Of a stretch of DNA of 64,000 bases, positions 41,428-53,100 are shown piece by piece. Source of the stretch: Lewinellaceae bacterium. GTDB lineage: Bacteria; Bacteroidota; Bacteroidia; Chitinophagales; Saprospiraceae. The stretch covers positions 186,001 to 250,000 of the forward strand of contig JACJXZ010000004.1 in NCBI GenBank assembly GCA_020636375.1, written 5' to 3'. Below the pieces are notes generated by a model. The model had not been told where the DNA came from and did not search any database. It was given only the letters and a program-made list of their open reading frames with translations. The first letter of the stretch is position 1; each line of letters opens with the position of its first letter. The position numbers and the translations under genes are program-made.

Positions 41428-42996
41428 ATGCCCAAGCAGAAGACAGATGACCTTCTCCAGTTGGTGTGTTCCCTCACCCGGGCCGAAAAGCGCCATTTCC
41501 GGTTGTTTGTCCGCCGCAATCAGGCCTCCGAAGATATCCTCTTCCTGCAACTGTTCGATTTCCTGGATAAATACAAGGAGTACGACGAAGCGCTGATCCT
41601 CCGGAAACTCCCCGGGATCAAGAAACGGCAGTTGTCCAACCTCAAAGCCCACCTGTACAAACAACTGCTGGTCAGCCTCCGCCTGGTCAATGCCAGCCAC
41701 AACGAAGATATCCAGCTCCGGGAAATGATCGATTATGCCCGGGTATTGTACAATAAAGGATTATACCGCCAGAGCCTCGATATGCTCGACAAGGCCAAAT
41801 CCAGGGCCTACGCCGGGCTGTTCTACACCCTGGCCCTGGAGATCGTCGAGTTCGAAAAGCACATTGAAGGCCAGTACATCACCCGCAGCATCGAGGGCCG
41901 GGCCGACGAACTGGCAGGCGAGGCTCTCCGCTTGCAGGAGACCGTCGACAACATCAACCTGTTTTCCAACCTCTCGCTCCAGCTCTATGGCCTGTACCTC
42001 AAAATGGGCTACGCCCGCAACCAGAATGATTACGGCCTGGTAAAAAACTTCTTTCAGGCCCACCTGCCGGATATCGATTATCAGCAGCTCGACTTTTTCG
42101 GCCAGGTATATTATTGCCAGGCTCACTTGTGGCACTACTATATCACTCAGGAGTTTCCCATGTGTTACCGCTACGCCCAGAAATGGGTGGAGCTCTTTCG
42201 CGAACGGCCGGACCTCATCAGGTTGTACGCGCCGCTTTATCTTAAAGGCCTCCACAACCTGCTCAACGCCCTGTTCAACACCCTGCAGTACCGGAAATTT
42301 GTCGACGCCCTGGAAGAACTGGGCCGGTTCCCCGGCCAATATGACATTGAGCAGGCGAAAAACATCGAAGGGCTTTTCTACCTGTTCAAATATATTCATA
42401 CCATCAAGAAGCACTTCCTGGAAGGCACCTTCTCCGAGGGCCTGAAAATCATCCCCGGCCTGGCCCGCATCATCGAGGAAGATACCTACAACTGGGATCA
42501 CCACCGTGTGCTGGTCTTCTACTACCGCATCGCCTGCCTCTATTTCGGCAGCGGCGACAACGAATCGGCTATCGATTACCTCAACCTCATCATCAACCAG
42601 AAAAACCCGAATTACCGGGAAGACATCCAGTGCTTCGCCCGCATCCTCAACCTGATCGCCCACTTCGAACTGGGCAACTCCCAACTGGTGGAATACCAGG
42701 TCAAATCGGTCTACCGGTTTCTCTCTAAAATGGACGACCTGCACGCCGTTCAACGCGAAATCTTCCGCTTCCTGCGAAAAATACCCCGTATCCAGGAAGA
42801 AGAACTGAAGCAGGAATTTTGCCACCTGAGAGATAAACTGGTGGAACACGAAAAAGACCCTTTCGAAAGCAGGCCCTTCCTCTATCTGGACATTATTTCC
42901 TGGCTGGAATCCAAAATCCAGGACAAGCCGGTACAGGAGATCATCCGGCAAAAGTTCAACGAACGGCAGGCGGAGAAGAAAGCGCTGAAACCCTGA
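41428..42996 (+). CDS. Helical-repeat protein of unknown function
   Basis: A 522-residue soluble, mostly alpha-helical protein without signal or membrane segment. It starts MPKQKTDDLLQLVCSLTRAE, and its central part is a series of antiparallel helix pairs that look like degenerate TPR-type repeats (YARVLYNKGLYRQSLDMLDK, RIACLYFGSGDNESAIDYLN, ending with RQKFNERQAEKKALKP). No catalytic motif. I recall similar proteins as conserved hypotheticals in Saprospiria. Convergent to leuA region; its stop is followed after 3 bases by a strong hairpin. Confidence 0.8.
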   Translation: MPKQKTDDLLQLVCSLTRAEKRHFRLFVRRNQASEDILFLQLFDFLDKYKEYDEALILRKLPGIKKRQLSNLKAHLYKQLLVSLRLVNASHNEDIQLREMIDYARVLYNKGLYRQSLDMLDKAKSRAYAGLFYTLALEIVEFEKHIEGQYITRSIEGRADELAGEALRLQETVDNINLFSNLSLQLYGLYLKMGYARNQNDYGLVKNFFQAHLPDIDYQQLDFFGQVYYCQAHLWHYYITQEFPMCYRYAQKWVELFRERPDLIRLYAPLYLKGLHNLLNALFNTLQYRKFVDALEELGRFPGQYDIEQAKNIEGLFYLFKYIHTIKKHFLEGTFSEGLKIIPGLARIIEEDTYNWDHHRVLVFYYRIACLYFGSGDNESAIDYLNLIINQKNPNYREDIQCFARILNLIAHFELGNSQLVEYQVKSVYRFLSKMDDLHAVQREIFRFLRKIPRIQEEELKQEFCHLRDKLVEHEKDPFESRPFLYLDIISWLESKIQDKPVQEIIRQKFNERQAEKKALKP

Positions 42997-42999
42997 TGC

Positions 43000-43101
43000 G
43001 GCTACCCGTCTAAGGTTGGACAGCAGAAAGGGGAAAGCCGAGCGGAGTCGAGGCCGAGCGCGTTCAGGAGGCATGAAGTGTCCAGCCTTAGACGGGTAGC
43101 C
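43000..43101 (+). repeat. Long inverted repeat after the helical-repeat gene
   Basis: A 23-base arm starting GGCTACCCGTCTAAGG (43000-43022) matches the reverse complement of 43079-43101 apart from a one-base difference. The loop is 56 bases. It may act as a transcript end for the gene ending at 42996, but there is no T run and the long loop argues for a repeat element. Confidence 0.65.
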
Positions 43102-43170
43102 CCTGATGCCTTTTTCGTACCCTCAATAGGGTAATTACATAATTATTTATTAAATATTAGAATCGAAAGC

Positions 43171-43201
43171 TTGGCGATTACTTCTTTTAGAACTACTTTT
43201 G
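43171..43201 (+). promoter_or_regulatory. Promoter candidate for giant gene copy 1
   Basis: TTGG at 43171 and a perfect TAnnTTTG box TACTTTTG at 43194-43201 are 20 bases apart. A transcript would begin near 43208 and have a leader of about 460 bases before the ATG at 43667. Confidence 0.45.
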
Positions 43202-43666
43202 TCCGGTGACAAAGACAAACCCCATGAAGAACAGGCGGCCTTGACAGAGCGACACCTAACCTTCCTTTTTTCGTCTCCGTTCTTCACTACATGTTATTGG
43301 TTTTCAGGAAAACTACGCTTTAAAAGCATTAAGAGTGCGTCTCCTAAAGTACGCTTTTTGCCTTTAAAGCTTTGCTGTTTGAACCTGGTTCATGTTTCAG
43401 GCAGTACCGGAAGGCAGAACGATGCCTTCTTCCTTTGACTTTGCGGCCAAAATTCGTTTACCCCCCTGTTTCCGCCGGGCAAAGTGTGTAAGTTGACCAT
43501 CAATCATTCACTCACTCCGCCCTGATCTTCTTCGACGACCTAAACAACACAAAACGAATCCCTGGCAACAACGTGTTTGCAACACACGGCAAGCCAGCAG
43601 GATAGCAACTATGTATAATCCTTATGTTTAACATAACCTAATCTTTATTAAGCAAATTGTGATCTT
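43202..43666 (+). other. Long untranslated leader ahead of copy 1
   Basis: No gene I can support; the open frame from 43199 has no family resemblance. It includes two related words CTACGCTTTAAAAGC (near 43315) and GTACGCTTTTTGCC (near 43348), and the block GACGACCTAAACAA (near 43536), which returns before copy 2 (near 49985). The last 35 bases before the ATG (AAGCAAATTGTGATCTT) are nearly identical in both copies. A regulatory RNA role is possible. Confidence 0.5.
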
Positions 43667-46600
43667 ATGGAAAGAACGAATTTTACTCTTATTTCTCTGT
43701 CCCACTGGCTAAAGGCAACAGCATTGCTTTTTGCCTTCGGTTTGACGGGGGCCCAGCAGTCGTTCGCACAAGGCCCGTGCGCTGACGACCAATGGGCGCC
43801 AATTATCGTGTATCCTTCTCAGGATATCGTGGTTAACCTGGATCCTTGTGGCCTGAACCAGGCTATCGTGTTTTTTGAGGTAACGGTTACCGACGACTGC
43901 GACGGCGACCATTTCGCCGCCGCTCCCGGCGACCCGGTAACCCCGGTTCTGAATTTACGGTTACGGCATTCAACGGCCCGGATTTGGTAACTATTTTCTC
44001 TGCCGGCGGCGACCGCTTCACGGGCGTCTTCGAGCCCGGCACCTACCAGGTACAGATCTCTGCCGAAGATGCCGCCGGCAACTTCCGCGACGAGGACTTC
44101 CTGGTCACGGTCCTGCAGGGCACCCCTCCGCCGACCAACCTGATCTGCAACTACCAGGTCAACGCTACGCTGGACGACAACTGCCAGCGCTTCATCACCC
44201 CGGACATGGTGCTGGAGGGCGACTTCGGCTGCGCGCAGGAGTCTGACTTCCGCGTCCACATCGCCACCGACGACGACCCGAGCAACGGCAACATCCTCGA
44301 CAATGCACTACCAGTTCATCTACGAGGTGACCTACGTCAGTACCGCTGCTGACCGTACCCGTCCCAGGGCGGCGCCCAGCAGACAGTGACCTTCAACGGC
44401 TTCGGCTCCGGTACCTTCTTCGCTGCCGCCAACTGGACGGTCGAAGAAGTGATCGGCTCCGGCGGCGCGCGCGCGCGATCGCCGACGTTTCCTTCACGGC
44501 GACGACCCTGACGATCCAGACGCTGACCACCGACTATGCGCTGGCTTCCATCGTCATCCCGCAGGACGGCAACCTGAGCTTCAGCTGGAACTACAACGGC
44601 GCCGACCCGAACTTCGATTTCTTCATCTTCGACCTGAACAACGCCAACATCGTTACCCAGACCAACGCCGCCTCCGGCTCCTTCGACCAACCGGTCGAAG
44701 CAGGCTGGTTGTTGTTGTTCCAGGTGGACGACGACGACCTGCTGCCGGTCGGCACCGCTACGCCCAGCACAGCGACGATCAGCAACTTCGTCTTCTCGAC
44801 CCTGGGCGACGTCGACCCGAACGCGCCGAGCTTCCCCTTCTTCAACTGGGAAGACTGCTGGGGCTACATCAACGGCGAAGACAAGGCGGCGCCGGACGTA
44901 GACTGCCCGGACGACACGGACGAAGGCGCCACCATCCTGGACTGCTTCACGCAGGCGGGCACGCTGGAAGACGGCGACCTGGAGATGGAGCCGCTGAACT
45001 TCTCCTGCTTCATCGACGGGGGCGGCACGACTTCGAGCCTCGACGCGGGCGTGCACTACTACGACCTGATCCCGTTCCAGGTAGACCGGACGGACTACTA
45101 TACCATATTAGTATCTGACGACTTCGGCTCGACGATAGACGAGAGCGCGATCGCTTTGTTCCAGGGGGGCTTCAACCCGTCGAACCCCTGCGAGAACATC
45201 ATCGCCTTCCAGGACGAGCCGATCGACGACATCATCCCACCGCTGGCTGACGACGAGACCTACATCCGCATCAGCCTGCCGCTGATCGCCGGGGAGACGT
45301 ATTACCTGTGGGTAGCGGCCGACGACGACATCAGCGGCCCTGCCGGCGCCGGCGACTATACGGTAGACATCTGCCCGGACGAGAACGGCCGGGTGGGCCT
45401 GTTCTCCTCCACTACAGTGCTGAACCCGCAGACGTGGGAGCCGATGGTCATCAACACCACCGTACTGTGGCCGCGGCGGGACGTGAGCCTGACCCTGCCC
45501 CTGTTCTGCGAGGACTTCGACCTGATCTATAACAACCCGGCCAGCCTCGACGTAACCGGCCGGCCGGTGGTTTCCGATAATTGCGACAATAGCGTTTCCG
45601 TGTCGTTTGTCGACACCTACAGCGCCGCCGGGGACTGCGCGCCGATCGTCATCACGCGCCGGTTTACGGCCACGGACGACAAGGGCAACACGACGAGCTG
45701 CACGCAGCTGATCACGCTGAACCGGCCTTCGGACCTGGACGTAGAGTTCCCTCCGCGGACAGTGCCGATCGAGTGCGACGAGCAGTTCGCCACCCTGCCG
45801 AACGGCAACCCCCACCCGAGCCACACCGGCTATCCCTTCATCGTGACGGTGAGCGGGATCTTCAACCTGGCTGACGACTACTGCAACATCGGGGCGAGCT
45901 TCGTGGACCGCGCGCGGGTGAACGTCTGCGAGGGCGCCTTCAAGTTCGTGCGGGACTGGACGGTGATCGACTGGTGCGACGGGGACAACATCGCCGTGGA
46001 CGCGCAGGTGATCAAGGTCGGCGACTACACGCCGCCGACAGTGGTATGCCCGGGCCAGGACTACGACTGGGACGGGGACCTGGACCCGCTGGTGTTCTCG
46101 GTGAGCCCGTTCGGGTGCACGGCGAGCTTCTCCACGCCGCTTCCCGACGTGACAGACAACTGCTCGGACTGGGAAGTCCGCACGGAAATAGTAACTGAAG
46201 TAGAAGTAGACGTGGTGAACCAGTACGGCCAGGTGACCGGCACGCGCACCGACACGGTGGTGGTGCGGGTGATCCCCTGGGACGCGCCGACGCGGCTGGT
46301 CAGCGGCATCCCTGCCGGGGACCACTACTTCCGCTATACGGTCGAGGACGGCTGCGGCAACAAAGTCGTCAAGTACTGCCCGTTCTCGGTCCGCGACCTG
46401 GTCGAGCCGACAGCCATCTGCGACGACGACCTGACGGTGTCGATCGGCGGGGCGGACCTCGCGCGCATCTATGCTGAAGATATCGACGAAGGCTCTAACG
46501 ACAACTGCGGCGAAGTGAGCCTGGCAGTGCGCCGCACGGGCGTGGTGCTGGACCAGTTCGGGCGGGTGATCCCGTTCATCTGCGGCAACCAGGTCAGCCC

Positions 46601-49361
46601 GTGGGGCCCGTTCGTGGACTTCTACTGCTGCGACGTAGGCCGCACGATCACGATCGAGCTGCGCGTGCGCGACACGGGCGGCGGCGAGAACATCTGCTGG
46701 CTGGACATCGTGCCGGAAGAGAAGGTCAAGCCGTTCTGCTACGCCCGCACCCGGTGATGATAGACTGCGACGACCTGCCCTACAGCTTTGACGCCACGGA
46801 CACGCTGCAGCTGCAGCAGCTGTTCGGCGACGCCACTTCCGAAGACAACTGCAGCTCCTGGGAGCGCGAGCTGCCGCCGGTGCCGGACCTGGAGTGCGGC
46901 TTCGGCACCATCATCCGCCGCTTCCGCGCCCGCGACGTGAACGGCAACGAGAGCGTCAACCTGTGCACGCAGGTAGTGACGATCAAGGAAGTGCACAACT
47001 TCGAGATCAAGTTCCCGGCCGACGCCGAAGCCATCTGCGGCGTGGCGGACCCGGACAGCGTAACCTATACGGAGATCGGCTGCGACCTGCTGGCCGTGAA
47101 CCACACCGACGAAGTGTTCTCGGCCTCTGGCGACGAGTGCTACAAGATCTTCCGCAAGTGGAAGGTGATCAACTGGTGCCAGTTCGACGAGAACCAGGAC
47201 CCGCTGGTGATCGGCCGGGACGAAGACTGCGACGGCCGGCCCGGCGACGAGTGCGTATACGTGCTGCACCGCCCCGGCGGCAAGAACTACATCGACCGGG
47301 ACGACGACGAGACCGAGCCGAACAACGTGCCCCTGGCCTTCCAGAACATCTGCAACGGGATCGACGACTTCTGGCGCAAGGTGGACTACGACGGCGGCCA
47401 ATATCAGTATACTCAGATCATCAAGGTATACGACGACATCGACCCGGAGATCAGCGCGGACCCGCAGGACTTCTGCTCGTACGACAACGTGAACTGCACG
47501 GGCCTGGTAGGGCTGCCGTTCCGCGTCGACGAGAACTGCACGCCGGACGACCTGACGATCAAGGTGTTCCTGGACGCTGGCGCCGACGGCACCATCGACT
47601 TCGACCTGCAAAACCTGACGGACGGGGCGTTCGACGATTTCAGGCTGACGGGCAGCTATCCAAACTACCAGCTCAACGGGCGCTTCCCGATCGGCTGCCA
47701 CGCGTTCGAAGTGCACGTCAAGGACGGCTGCGGCAACGCGAACAGCGAGCTGCTGGACTTCTGCGTAGTGGACTGCAAGGCGCCGTCGCCGGTATGCATC
47801 AACGGCCTGGCCATCGAGCTGATGCCGGTAGACTTTGACGGGGACGACGTGCCGGACAGCGGCCAGATGGCGATCTGGGCGAACGACTTTATCGTCTCGC
47901 CGATGGCAGACTGCACCGGCCCGGTAACCTACTCGATCAACCGGGCGGGCGACGATCCCAACGTAGACTCCACGGGCATCGTGCTGACGTGCGCGGACAC
48001 GGGCACGCTGGTAGTGGAAATCTGGGCTTATGACCAGACGGGCAACGCGGACTTCTGCGAGACGTACATCCTGGTACAGGACAACATGTACCATGGTACT
48101 GGACTCCCTGACGGTCGGCATCTCCGGCGCCATAGCTACCGAAGCGGGCGCTGGCGTGCAGGACGTAGAGGTGCGCCTCTCTACCAGGGCAACGACGTGG
48201 AGACGACCAACGCGAAAACTACCTGTACAGCTTTGCGGCCTGCGCGAGGGCTACGACTATACGGTGACGCCGGAGCTGGACGCGAACTACCTCAACGGGG
48301 TATCGACCTTCGACCTGGTGCTGATCAGCAAGCACATCCTGGGCGTGCAGCCGCTGGGCAGCCCGTACCAGATGATCGCCGCGGACGTGAACAACAGCCG
48401 CTCGATCACGACGCTGGACCTGATCCAGCTGCGCAAGCTGATCCTGTCGATCGACACGGAATTCGAGAACAACACGAGCTGGCGCTTCGTAGAGCGCCGC
48501 CTACGTGTTCCCGAACCCAGTACCAACCCGTGGTTTGAGGAGTTCCCCGAAGTGGTGAATAATATCAACAACCTGCCGGCGGCGGGCATCAGCAACGCCA
48601 ACTTCGTAGGCGTGAAGGTGGGCGACGTGAACGGCGACGCCCATACCAACGCGCTGGCGCGGGTACAGTACCGCACCCAGCAAGGCGCTCTGGTGTTCAA
48701 CGTAGAAGAAGCCAGCCTGAAGGCGGGCGGCGAGTACGCCGTGGCGTTCTCTTCTGCGGAAATGGCTAACATCGAAGGCTACCATACCACCTTGTCGTTC
48801 GACGTTAAGGCGCTGGAGCTGGTGGACATCGTGCCGGGCGCAGCTACGCAGGACAACTTCGGTACCTGTCGTACGTAAGCGAAGGCTTGATAACGACGAG
48901 CTGGAACCAGGCAGCGAACAGCGAATTGCGAAACGCGAACACCGCGTTGTTCAGCCTGGTGTTCCGCGCCAAAGCGGACGCGCAGCTTAGCGAGCTCCTG
49001 AGCGTAAACTCCCGCGTGACGAAGGCCGAAGCGTACAACGTCGACGGCAGCTACATGGGCGTCGAGGTGGCGTTCTCAGTACCAGGCAAACGTGGCGGGC
49101 AAGTTCGAGCTGTACCAGAACACGCCGAACCCGTTCAAGGGCGAGACGCTGATTGGCTTCAACCTGCCGTCTGACGACAAGGTGACGCTGACGGTCAGCG
49201 ACGTGACGGGCAGGGTGCTGCGGCTGGCGCGCATGGACGGCGTGAAGGGGTACAACAACATCGCGTTGAGCTCCCACACGCTGCCGGCAACCGGCGTGCT
49301 GTACTACACCGTAGAGACGTCAGAATACACAGCGACCAGGAAGATGGTTATCATCGAATAA
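43667..49361 (+). pseudogene. Giant secreted Cys-rich T9SS protein, copy 1, frameshifted
   Basis: Homologue of the gene at 50107 with the same plan: signal peptide (AFGLTGAQQSFA), Cys-rich Ig-like/HYR-type modules, a carboxypeptidase-regulatory-like domain, dockerin-like and cohesin-like parts and T9SS tail (YQNTPNPFKGETLIGFNLPS). At least eight frameshifts lie near 43945, 44304-44360, 44480, 46738, 48089, 48185-48230, 48500, 48862 and 49080, leaving open stretches 44709-46757 and 46601-48538. From about 44855 the DNA is nearly identical to copy 2, but the region 44340-44850 has diverged strongly. Ten or more breaks are GGCC in copy 2 and TACC here, so part of the damage may be consensus error. 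As read it is not functional. Confidence 0.8.
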
Positions 49362-49418
49362 CCGGGCGGGCCACCCGTCTTATCTAAGCCGGGTAAACTT
49401 TTAAGTGGCCCGTACCAA

Positions 49419-49463
49419 TAAAGGCCGGGTAGCCCATCAAGGGCTGCCCGGCCTTTTGTTTTT
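49419..49463 (+). terminator. Terminator of giant gene copy 1
   Basis: AAAGGCCGGGTAGCCC, loop ATCAA, then GGGCTGCCCGGCCTTT followed by TGTTTTT. A strong GC stem plus T-rich tail. An almost identical copy follows copy 2 (55865-55910), so the terminator was duplicated with the gene. Confidence 0.85.
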
Positions 49464-50106
49464 GCAGTATTCGTCAAGTTCGGTTAGCCGGCACTTCCGT
49501 CAGCTGGAGAAAATACCCCTTTAAGGGTAAATCACAGCCTACAATATTGAATGTGAAGGAAATAGACTCTGGAAATCCTTATTTATGCCGGCAACAGCTC
49601 CCAAAAGAATGCTCAAAATATTGGCATAGTATTCATTTTTATTTAATTTTGACCCACCAGTCCATAAAAATACGTATATTGAAATTTTTACTATCCATTT
49701 GCCGGGAGGATTGGATGCAGGATAAGGCACAAAAGTTAAGTTGGTCTTCAAGAAACCGTGTGCCCTCGCTGCAATGCCTGCCGTTTTTTGCCGGCTTTGA
49801 AAATATTTTTAGTTTCCAAAAACCAATTCCACCGATCAAAACATAACATGCGGAAGTGCCGCGCCGATCTAAATGGAGCGCTTTCCGTTCGAATTGCCGG
49901 CATCATGCCGGTTTGGCAGGAGTATAAAAGATACTCCTCTGCGTTGACCCTGCGGACAAAATTCGTTTTACTATTGTTCAAGACGACGACCTAAACAAAC
50001 CAAACTTCTGGCGTCAGTGTGCGTGTAGCGCAGTGGTGAGCCAGAAAATAGCAACTGAACCTGATTCTTTTTATATAACCTAATTCTTTAAGCAAATTGT
50101 GATCTT
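49464..50106 (+). other. Intergenic region between giant copies
   Basis: About 640 bases with no gene. Near 49985 the words GACGACCTAAACAAACC, and at the end TAACCTAATTCTTTAAGC plus AAATTGTGATCTT match the leader of copy 1; in between similarity is lost. A promoter for copy 2 is probably here but no clean TAnnTTTG box stands out (TACTATTG near 49971 is a poor match). Confidence 0.5.
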
Positions 50107-53100
50107 ATGGAAAGAACGAATTTTACTTTCGTATCCCTTCCCCATTGGCTCAGGGCGGCGGCATTGCTGTTGGCCTTCGGCTTGATGGGGGCCCAGCAGT
50201 CGTTCGCACAAGGCCCGTGCGCCGACGACCAATGGGCGCCGGTTATCGTGTATCCTTCCCAGGATATCGTGGTAACCCTGGACCCCTGCGACCAGGATCC
50301 GGCACTTGTAGCTTTTGAAGTAACTGTGACCGACGACTGCGACGGCGACCATTTTCCCGCCGCTCCCGGCGACCCGGTAACTCCCGGTTCTGAATTTACC
50401 GTATCGGTATTCTCCGGCCCGGGCCTGGCCACGGTCTTCTCTGCCGGCGGCGACCGCTTCATCGGCGCTTTCGAGCCCGGCACCTACCAGGTACAGATTT
50501 CGGCTGAAGATGCCGCCGGCAACTTCCGCGACGAAGATTTCCTGGTGGTGGTCCTCCAGGATGACCCTCCCCCCACCAACCTGATCTGCAACTACCAGGT
50601 CAACGCTACGCTGGATGCCAACTGCCAGCGCTTCATCACCGCCGACATGGTGCTGGAAGGCGATTTCGGCTGCGCTCAGGAATCTGACTTCCGCGTGAGC
50701 ATCGTTACCGACGACGACCCGACCAACGGCAATATCCTCGACGGCTGCGGCCAGTTCATCTATGAAGTAACCTACGCCGGTCCGGATGTCACCGGTCCGC
50801 CCCAGGGCGGCGGTAGCGGCGGTACTTTCTCTGGCTTTACCGGCCCCTTCGCTCCGGCAAACTGGGATATTACCGTAATGACTATGGGCCCAACCAATAC
50901 CATCACCGTTGCGCATGACGCCAACACTCTGAGACTGTCAGCTGATGGTACTCCTGGCCTGGATAATGATGATCAGACCATTTACTCCATCACTTTCCCC
51001 GTTCCCGGCCAGCTGTCATTTGACTATGAATACCTGGTTGAAAACCTTGGCGGCGAGTTCGATGTGATCTTGGTCGACCTCAATAACAATACCATTATCA
51101 ACCTCGATTTTGGCAACAACAACCAGGTTAACACGGGTAGCGGCAGCATTAACCAGGCCGTTAACGCCAATTCCATGCTGGTTATTGATTTCTTCAGCGA
51201 TGGCACGGCTTCTTCCGGGAATATCACCTTCCTGGAGCTCACCAACTGGCTGTTCCAGGGAGCTGGCAGCGGCGACGACGACTTCTTTGCGCCCTTCTTC
51301 AACTGGGAGGACTGCTGGGGCTACATCAACGGCGAAGACAAGACGGCGCCGGACGTAGACTGCCCGGACGACACGGACGAAGGCACGGCCATCCTGGACT
51401 GCTTCACGCAGACGGGGACGCTGGAAGACGGCGACCTGGAGATGGAGCCGCTGAACTTCTCCTGCTTCATCGACGGGGGCGGCACGACTTCGAGCCTCGA
51501 CGCGGGCGTGCACTACTACGACCTGATCCCGTTCCAGGTAGACCGGACGGACTACTATACCATATTAGTATCTGACGACTTCGGCTCGACGATAGACGAG
51601 AGCGCGATCGCTTTGTTCCAGGGGGGCTTCAACCCGTCGAACCCCTGCGAGAACATCATCGCCTTCCAGGACGAGCCGATCGACGACGTGACGCCGCCCC
51701 TGGCCAACGACGAGCCGTACATCCGCATCAGCCTGCCGCTGATCGCCGGGGAGACGTACTACCTGTGGGTAGCGGCCGACGACGACATCAGCGGCCCTGC
51801 CGGCGCCGGGGACTATACGGTAGACATCTGCCCGGACGAGAACGGCCGGGTGGGCCTGTTCGAGACCAGCACGGTGCTGAACCCGCAGACGTGGGAGCCG
51901 ATGGTCATCAACACGACGGTGCTGTGGCCGCGGCGGGACGTGAGCCTGACCCTGCCGCTGTACTGCGAAGACTTCGACCTGATCTTCAACAACCCTGCCA
52001 GCCTGGCAGTGACGGGCTCGCCCACGGGCAGCGACAACTGCGGCGGGGTGAACGTCTCTTTTGTAGACACGTACAGCAGCGCCGGGGACTGCGCGCCGAT
52101 CGTCATCACGCGCCGGTTCACGACTACGGACGACAAAGGCAATTCGACGAGCTGCACGCAGGTGATCACGCTGAACCGGCCTTCGGACCTGGACGTAGAG
52201 TTCCCTCCGCGGACGGTGCCGATCGAGTGCGACGAGCAGTTCGCCACCCTGCCGAACGGCAACCCGGACCCGAGCGTGACGGGCTATCCCTTCATCGTGA
52301 CGGTGAGCGGGATTTTCAACCTGGCTGACGACTACTGCAACATCGGGGCGAGCTTCGTGGACCGCGCGCGGGTGAACGTCTGCGACGGCGCCTTCAAGTT
52401 CGTGCGGGACTGGACGGTCATCGACTGGTGCGACGGGGACAACATCGCCACGGACGCTCAGGTGATCAAGGTCGGGGACTACACGCCGCCCACGGTAGTG
52501 TGCCCGGGCCAGGACTACGACTGGGACGGGGACCTGGACCCGCTGGTGTTCTCGGTGAGCCCGTTCGGGTGCACGGCGAGCTTCTCCACGCCGCTGCCGG
52601 ACGTGACAGACAACTGCTCGGACTGGGAAGTCCACACGGAAATAGTGACTGAAGTAGAAGTAGACGTGGTGAACCAGTACGGCCAGGTGACCGGCACGCG
52701 CACCGACACGGTGGTGGTGCGGGTGATCCCCTGGAACGCGCCGACGCGGCTGGTCAGCGGCATCCCTGCCGGGGACCACTACTTCCGCTATACGGTCGAG
52801 GACGGCTGCGGCAACAAAGTAATCAAGTACTGCCCGTTCTCGGTCCGCGACCTGGTCGAGCCGACAGCCATCTGCGACGACGACCTGACGGTGTCGATCG
52901 GCGGGGCGGACTTTGCGCGCATCTACGCTACCGACGTCGACGAAGGCTCTAACGACAACTGCGGCGAAGTGAGCCTGGCCGTGCGCCGCACGGGCGTGGT
53001 GCTGGACCAGTTCGGGCGGGTGATCCCGTTCATCTGCGGCAACCAGGTCAGCCCGTGGGGCCCGTTCGTGGACTTCTACTGCTGCGACGTAGGCCGCACG

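Noticed and set aside
43199..43438. 79-codon frame in the leader of copy 1
   Set aside because: Begins with a non-ATG start directly at the promoter box, no homology, and not preserved before copy 2.
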